Shown here in pieces: positions 59,674-64,000 of a DNA stretch of 64,000 nucleotides. Location of the stretch: assembly GCF_002849855.1 (NCBI RefSeq), contig NZ_CP018617.1, positions 806,001-870,000 of the forward strand. Reading direction: 5' to 3'. Numbering within the stretch: position 1 is the first letter of the stretch; every line of letters starts with the position of its first letter. The notes below the pieces were generated by a model, which saw only the letters and a list, made by a program, of their open reading frames with translations, was not told the origin of the DNA and ran no database searches. The DNA is from Vibrio azureus. GTDB taxonomy: Bacteria; Pseudomonadota; Gammaproteobacteria; Enterobacterales; Vibrionaceae. Both the position numbers and the translations under genes were made by a program.

Positions 59674-60160
59674 GTGGGTTTTATTGGTGGTCCATCACTT
59701 AGAGCAGCGCCTGGCGCTGAACATCGAGACTGTTTATCGGCGCCAAGCGGTTCAATTGGACACTACCACCGTCAGTTATCACATCGGCGAGGCCGATCCG
59801 GTCAACGAATATGCCAACGATGGCCGGAACCTTCATGAGATTGAATTGCGGTTCTTGGTTGAAGTGCCTCTTTCCATGCCGGACTTTGATTTAGAAGCAT
59901 TGGACGCGTCAACACGCTTAGAGCGGGAATTATCGATGCAGCACTTTGGCGTCTGCAGTGATTTAGACGGCGCGACCGTGGTAGCCAATCTGCCGAGTAA
60001 ATTCGATCCGAAAAATGGTGTGTTTGCCCGAACCGTGACCATGAGACAGCGGATCCGATTAGGCCCAGTGGAAGAGAGCTGGCATTACATTGAAGGAGGG
60101 GCGGCCCATGCTCACCCAACTGATGAAACATGTGAGTGCCTTAGAGAAGAAGGTGCTTGA
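59639..60160 (+). CDS. Tail-associated protein, unknown (173 aa)
   Basis: I place the start at GTG 59639, inside the previous gene; longer frames are its shadow. The product begins NSNTFFRSPREWVLLVVHHL and continues with beta-type sequence (HEIELRFLVEVPLSMPDFDL, FARTVTMRQRIRLG). Its place before baseplate V suggests a tail terminator or small baseplate part. No family recognised. Confidence 0.5.
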   Translation: MNSNTFFRSPREWVLLVVHHLEQRLALNIETVYRRQAVQLDTTTVSYHIGEADPVNEYANDGRNLHEIELRFLVEVPLSMPDFDLEALDASTRLERELSMQHFGVCSDLDGATVVANLPSKFDPKNGVFARTVTMRQRIRLGPVEESWHYIEGGAAHAHPTDETCECLREEGA

Positions 60161-60701
60161 GTTGCATGAAGAGCTTGAAGAAAACCATCGTGCTTCGGCC
60201 AATCTACTGCGCTTAGGTGTGGTGGTCAAAGCCGAGGCAAACACCGTCGATATTCAAACCGGGGCGAATCTGGCTAAGCGGGTCCCTTTTTTTGTCCTTG
60301 CCGCAGGCAGAGTCAGTCAGTATCGGCGGCCCTCGGTCAACGAGCAATGTTTGCTGATCAACTTGGGCAGCGGGGATAACTTAAACAATGCGGTGGCGTT
60401 GATGGGATTGCCGTCGACGCAGTTTCCAAGCCCCACCATCAACGAGAACGAGGTGATGACCGATTACGGCAACGGCATGACTGAGCTTTATAACCTCGAT
60501 GACGGTGCGCTGATTTGTCGGTATCCAGGCGGCATGAAAATCTATGGGGATACTTGGCAAGACGGGCACTATAAAGCCACGGGCGCCATCACCGACCATA
60601 CTCGCTCGATGCAAGCAGACCGTGAGATTTATAACCAGCACGCTCACCCAGGTATTGCCTCTGGCCCTTCGAAAACCCAGCCAACGGAGCAAAAGCAATG
60701 A
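60108..60701 (+). CDS. Baseplate assembly protein V (spike)
   Basis: ATG 60108 follows GGAGGGG. The 197-aa protein has an N-terminal helix (LEKKVLELHEELEENHRAS), an OB-fold region (LLRLGVVVKAEANTVDIQTG) and a C-terminal beta-helix start (MTDYGNGMTELYNLDDGAL). It is the gpV type that tops the tail tube in P2/Mu-like contractile phages, so this prophage is a myovirus-type phage. Confidence 0.82.
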   Translation: MLTQLMKHVSALEKKVLELHEELEENHRASANLLRLGVVVKAEANTVDIQTGANLAKRVPFFVLAAGRVSQYRRPSVNEQCLLINLGSGDNLNNAVALMGLPSTQFPSPTINENEVMTDYGNGMTELYNLDDGALICRYPGGMKIYGDTWQDGHYKATGAITDHTRSMQADREIYNQHAHPGIASGPSKTQPTEQKQ

Positions 60702-61030
60702 TAGGTATTGATCCCCAAACCGGCAAAACCGTCACCGGAGCCGCTGCGTTGAGCTGCCGTTTTGCCAAGATATTAACCACACAAGTGAGTTCACGAGTCA
60801 AACGTCGCGGCGTGGGCAATCGCGCCGTCTCGCGATTGGGCAAACAGCAGAGCCCGACCGAAGCGATGATCGTGCAAAACCTCACCCTAGAAGCGTTATC
60901 TAACCCATTGAATGGCTTGACCGATTACCAAGGCATTCAGTGCCAAGCCACCCCACATTTGAATGGATTTCGAGTCAAGGTTTCTGGGACCTGGCGCGGT
61001 GAGCCGCTGCAGTTAAGGGGTGTATTATGA
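60698..61030 (+). CDS. Baseplate assembly protein W (gp25-like)
   Basis: The 110-aa protein begins MIGIDPQTGKTVTG and has VSSRVKRRGVGNRAVSRLGK, the conserved region of gpW/gp25 wedge proteins (E-x-R analogue region). It starts in the gpV stop and overlaps gpJ. It belongs to the baseplate wedge. Confidence 0.75.
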   Translation: MIGIDPQTGKTVTGAAALSCRFAKILTTQVSSRVKRRGVGNRAVSRLGKQQSPTEAMIVQNLTLEALSNPLNGLTDYQGIQCQATPHLNGFRVKVSGTWRGEPLQLRGVL

Positions 61031-62007
61031 GTGCCAAACCCAAGGCGTTCAGTGAGCCGCACTTTGAAACGCTGCTCAGTGACTACATCCAACATGCGCT
61101 GGCTTATTGCGCCGAGCGAGACCAAGACAAAGCTACTCTTCTGCGTGAGGCGTTTGACAATCAAGGCGAGCTGCTGGCTCAGGTAACGCAAGCCTTTGTC
61201 TTAAAACGCACCGCTGAAATTCGCGAGCAAAATCATCAAGCGTTGCAGATGTTTCGTAAATACGTCACCGATAGCGACATGGTCGATTTACTGGCACTGC
61301 AATACAGCTTGAAACGCCAAGTGATTGAAGCGGGGGATGACACGGTCTTTCCTGCCAAGCCTGCGGTGATGGAATCGAATGAAAGCTTGCTGCAGCGTTT
61401 CGATTTGGCGCCTTTTCAGTTTCATACCACCGGCACTCGGCTCGGTTATCGCTTTCATGCGATGACGTTAGAAGAGCGGCCCACCATTACGGTGCGCTCA
61501 GAAAAAGACGCGCTGGTGATGCGTTATGAATTTCCTGACACATCCTTACCCAATCCCATCAAAGATGCGCAGGCCAGAATGCTAGAACCAAATACGGGCA
61601 AAGTGTGCGTGGCACTGCTCAGCCGTGCGTCCGCCGATGGGGTCCCTCATTCAGACTTGCTGGAAAGAGCGCACCAATATTTAAATCGCGATGATATCGC
61701 GCAAGAGTCTGATGAAGTGACGGTCAAAGCCGCGATACCGAAACCCTATCGCATTGAGGTGACCTTGTTCACTGGCGCCGATCCAAAAAACGAAGTCGAT
61801 AATGCTTCAGCGGTCGCTGTGGCTTGGCAGTTTGCCGACCAGGCGCAGACACTTGGCAGCATTGTTGACCGAGAAGAGGTGGCGCACATCTTTTATGAAT
61901 TAGGGGCCAAGCGAGCCAAAGTGCAAGCGCCGGTGACGGATGTGATCTGCGCTTGGGATGAAGCGCCGTATTGTACGGAGGTCGTGGTCCATGTCCGAGC
62001 TGAATAA
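61027..62007 (+). CDS. Baseplate assembly protein J
   Basis: The 326-aa protein matches P2 gpJ in order and features: an N-terminal helical part (YCAERDQDKATLLREAFDNQ, LRQVIEAGDDTVFPAKP-like stretch), then strands and the end with VDREEVAHIFYELGAKRAKV. It builds the wedge with W and I. Confidence 0.8.
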   Translation: MSAKPKAFSEPHFETLLSDYIQHALAYCAERDQDKATLLREAFDNQGELLAQVTQAFVLKRTAEIREQNHQALQMFRKYVTDSDMVDLLALQYSLKRQVIEAGDDTVFPAKPAVMESNESLLQRFDLAPFQFHTTGTRLGYRFHAMTLEERPTITVRSEKDALVMRYEFPDTSLPNPIKDAQARMLEPNTGKVCVALLSRASADGVPHSDLLERAHQYLNRDDIAQESDEVTVKAAIPKPYRIEVTLFTGADPKNEVDNASAVAVAWQFADQAQTLGSIVDREEVAHIFYELGAKRAKVQAPVTDVICAWDEAPYCTEVVVHVRAE

Positions 62008-62647
62008 GGCGTTTATTTCGGTCCAGCCCAATAATGCGTCTTTGATTGAAGAGGCCTTGGAGTATGGCTGGGCGCAGCTTCTCCACTCGCTGCCTTGCCC
62101 GTATCCCAATCTCAAACAGCCTTTATTGACCGCGCCACCCTTTGTGGCCTTGCTGGCGGGTGAGCGGGGCGTGCGCGATTGGCAACCCAAAGATACGCCA
62201 CAGAGCCAACGCAAAACCGTCGATAAGGCTTTTGAGATCCACCGTAAAGCGGGCACGCGGCTCGGTTTGTCGATTGCCCTCGATGCAATTGATTGTGATG
62301 TGGACGTGATCCCTTGGCATCAAATGACCCCAAGAGCGCCTCCGTACCACATTGAATGCATCGCAACGCAGCGGAGCCAAGCGCTTGATAAGGCGGCCAC
62401 CACCCGAGTGTTAAGCCGCATTGAGAGCACCAAATCAGAGCGAGACACGGTGCATTTGATCATGGCACTCAGTGTCGATTCTGGGTTTACCTTGTCTGCC
62501 GTGACGCACCCCATCGTCATGGTAAGCGATGAATCTGCACTTTTGTGTGCGCTTCCTGATATTTCCCCTGGCGTTGCGCCGCTGTACTGGGGCGCTGCCA
62601 CACGCCTTATTTTTACCACCGAACATCAATTTGGAGCCATCGCATGA
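61991..62647 (+). CDS. Tail protein I (baseplate wedge)
   Basis: Start 61991 gives 218 residues: MSELNKAFISVQPNNASLIE, then LLAGERGVRDWQPKDTPQSQ and TRLGLSIALDAIDCDVDV, typical of P2 gpI. It overlaps gpJ by 17 nt and the fibre gene by 4 nt. Confidence 0.78.
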   Translation: MSELNKAFISVQPNNASLIEEALEYGWAQLLHSLPCPYPNLKQPLLTAPPFVALLAGERGVRDWQPKDTPQSQRKTVDKAFEIHRKAGTRLGLSIALDAIDCDVDVIPWHQMTPRAPPYHIECIATQRSQALDKAATTRVLSRIESTKSERDTVHLIMALSVDSGFTLSAVTHPIVMVSDESALLCALPDISPGVAPLYWGAATRLIFTTEHQFGAIA

Positions 62648-63180
62648 GTTATGTCGTGCAATACACCGATGCCGGGCTGGCGGAACTTATCAGCGCCCAA
62701 CATCAAGGACTCAAGGCAGCGATCAAAACCATTGCCGTGGGGGATCGCAGTTATACACCAACGACCGACCAGCAGGCGTTACACAACGAGCGGCAACGTG
62801 AAGTGATTGTCGATTGGGAGGAGCTCAGCCCAACACAATTGAGAATGAGCGCCGTATTCAAAGGCAATCAAGAATATGAAGTGCGAGAAGTCGGGTTCTT
62901 TTTAGCGTCCGGTACCTTGCTCGCACTGTATTCCGCTCCGAATACCTTGCTGACCTACAAGTCAGCGAACTCGAGTTGGTTACAAAAGTTCACCTTGGAT
63001 GTGTCTCCACTGCCAAGTGACAGCATTACGGTCGAAGTAGGGACCGAGAATTTGAATTTACTGATGTTTGAAGAGGTGCTCACTGCGGCCATCGCCACGA
63101 TCTCTTTAGGCACCACACAAATTAAAATCGCGCACCAGCAATGGTTGCTGAGTGAGCGACTCAGAGCGGAGTTGGATTAA
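62644..63180 (+). CDS. Tail fibre N-terminal-type protein (DUF3751-like)
   Basis: The 178-aa protein begins MSYVVQYTDAGLAELISAQH and contains LKAAIKTIAVGDRSYTPTTD and EVREVGFFLASGTLLALYS, the collar-fibre N-terminal domain that attaches to the baseplate. Usually this domain heads a long fibre; here it is a separate short protein. Confidence 0.7.
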   Translation: MSYVVQYTDAGLAELISAQHQGLKAAIKTIAVGDRSYTPTTDQQALHNERQREVIVDWEELSPTQLRMSAVFKGNQEYEVREVGFFLASGTLLALYSAPNTLLTYKSANSSWLQKFTLDVSPLPSDSITVEVGTENLNLLMFEEVLTAAIATISLGTTQIKIAHQQWLLSERLRAELD

Positions 63181-63977
63181 TGAGTATCGAGCAAAAGATC
63201 ACCGATTTACAGACGGCCTCGGCAGAGCAGACGGCCGCTTCACAAGCCTTGTCCCAAGAGGTGATAGAGAAACTGGGCGAGATTGATCAAAAATTTATTG
63301 AAGCCAAGGACAGCTTTGAGCGTTGGCGGGGGCAAGTACAAGCCAAAGACATCCATGGCCAAAGTATGTATCAGTCGATGATTGATTTAACCGGGTTGAG
63401 TACTGACAATTACTATCCGGTGTGGTGGCAATTTCCCAGTAATAAAGGGGGTGACTCACGGCTCACCATTTCAAGAGAGTGGGCGCAAGACCAAGAGCTG
63501 GATCCGTTCGGCGAAAGGTTGTCTGTCGCGGGGTTAAATCTGCAAATAGAAGGCGCCGGACACCCAACTCTTGGCGACGCCGATTACATGACCATCAAAC
63601 GATTTTGGCAAACCTACCGAAAAACGGTCCGAGGCCTTGCGTTTGGCATGCAGTGCATTGCTCGCCCCATTAATGGCCTTAGACCTATGTATCTTGGGTA
63701 TACGGACGGGCAAATCGTTAACCATTCAAGTCGAAGTGGTTGCTACCTGAGAGGCGGGCTGACTTACCATGTCACCAAAAGCTTCCAGCATCAGCTGTGG
63801 TACAGCCGGGAAGGTGGGGAGGTGTCGGCCGGGACCTATTCCAATGAAGCTTTTGAAATCGATTGGCGAGTGAAAGCTTATCATAAGGACGATCCCTTTC
63901 TGGGCCCCGATTATGACGATCAAATTCGCTTTCTTTATGCGATGGAGTTAGACAAACGTTATGTAAAAGCACAGTGA
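63180..63977 (+). CDS. Tail fibre-associated protein (265 aa)
   Basis: The start overlaps the preceding stop. There is a coiled-coil start (LQTASAEQTAASQALSQEVI) followed by a compact domain with LTGLSTDNYYPVWWQFPSNK, a glycine-rich middle and the end DQIRFLYAMELDKRYVKAQ. It probably extends the fibre and may touch the host receptor. No named family. Confidence 0.6.
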   Translation: MSIEQKITDLQTASAEQTAASQALSQEVIEKLGEIDQKFIEAKDSFERWRGQVQAKDIHGQSMYQSMIDLTGLSTDNYYPVWWQFPSNKGGDSRLTISREWAQDQELDPFGERLSVAGLNLQIEGAGHPTLGDADYMTIKRFWQTYRKTVRGLAFGMQCIARPINGLRPMYLGYTDGQIVNHSSRSGCYLRGGLTYHVTKSFQHQLWYSREGGEVSAGTYSNEAFEIDWRVKAYHKDDPFLGPDYDDQIRFLYAMELDKRYVKAQ

Positions 63978-63984
63978 GGACAGC

Positions 63985-64000
63985 ATGACCTATACAATTA
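63985..64000 (+). CDS. Start of a further tail gene, cut by the window
   Basis: ATG 63985 has GAGG at 63977-63980 and opens MTYTI. Only five codons are visible, so nothing can be said about function. Confidence 0.4.

Noticed and set aside
1..64000. CRISPR arrays
   Set aside because: No series of regularly spaced short repeats with unique spacers was seen on either strand.
1..64000. tRNA or rRNA genes
   Set aside because: I looked around the prophage border and the gaps for cloverleaf-like sequence and the conserved TTCGA loop in context; nothing convincing was found.

Overview
The window looks like a Vibrio chromosome segment, probably of the Harveyi/parahaemolyticus/alginolyticus group. 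This is judged from the tyrosine-integrase families, the alkaline S8 exoprotease and the general protein style; no search was run. Almost everything here is accessory DNA: immunity-gene debris, a decayed phage regulatory module, restriction genes, and the left and middle part of a contractile-tailed prophage that runs off the right edge.

Layout. (1) 1-3.0 kb: small genes and broken C-terminal fragments of polymorphic-toxin type, a decayed serine recombinase and a barstar-like inhibitor. (2) 3.0-6.0 kb: repeat copy A, with an hsdR tail, a membrane gene and integrase debris. (3) 6.1-8.1 kb: small secreted or membrane proteins and a GNAT acetyltransferase. (4) 8.7-11.4 kb: a degraded lambdoid regulation and replication module (cI, truncated CII-like gene, O-P fusion, Q-like gene). 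(5) 11.5-15.1 kb: SUKH-type immunity protein, DoxX-like protein, lipoprotein. (6) 15.3-24.3 kb: a DUF262/DUF1524 restriction protein, then a type I restriction operon whose hsdM carries an in-frame stop. (7) 24.0-28.2 kb: repeat copy B. (8) 28.5-30.5 kb: a secreted protein, an antirepressor and a PhnA-domain protein. (9) 30.7 kb to the end: the prophage. It has int-xis and a leftward early operon, cI/cro with operators on both sides, CII-like, O, P and Q genes, and a 13.5 kb cargo region between Q and the lysis genes. Lysis genes, terminase, portal, protease-capsid fusion, baseplate V/W/J/I and tail-fibre genes follow.

The two halves are related. A chain of repeated segments (hsdR tail, immunity-like membrane genes, integrase tail, a winged-helix-like tail, an 85-nt and a 37-nt repeat) occurs in the same order at 3.0-8.4 kb and 24.0-30.0 kb. 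Each chain is followed by a cI-CII-O-Q module. This suggests tandem insertion of two related elements, the first now decayed.

The prophage cargo lies where Shiga phages carry stx. It holds an S8 serine protease, a PARIS-like ATPase + DUF4435 pair flanked by direct repeats (ATPase frameshifted at an A8 run), a DUF2971 protein, and a reverse transcriptase followed within 34 nt by an overlapping pair resembling GapS4a/GapS4b (PD-(D/E)XK nuclease plus partner). The RT-nuclease-partner cluster is the best candidate here for an undescribed combined anti-phage system.
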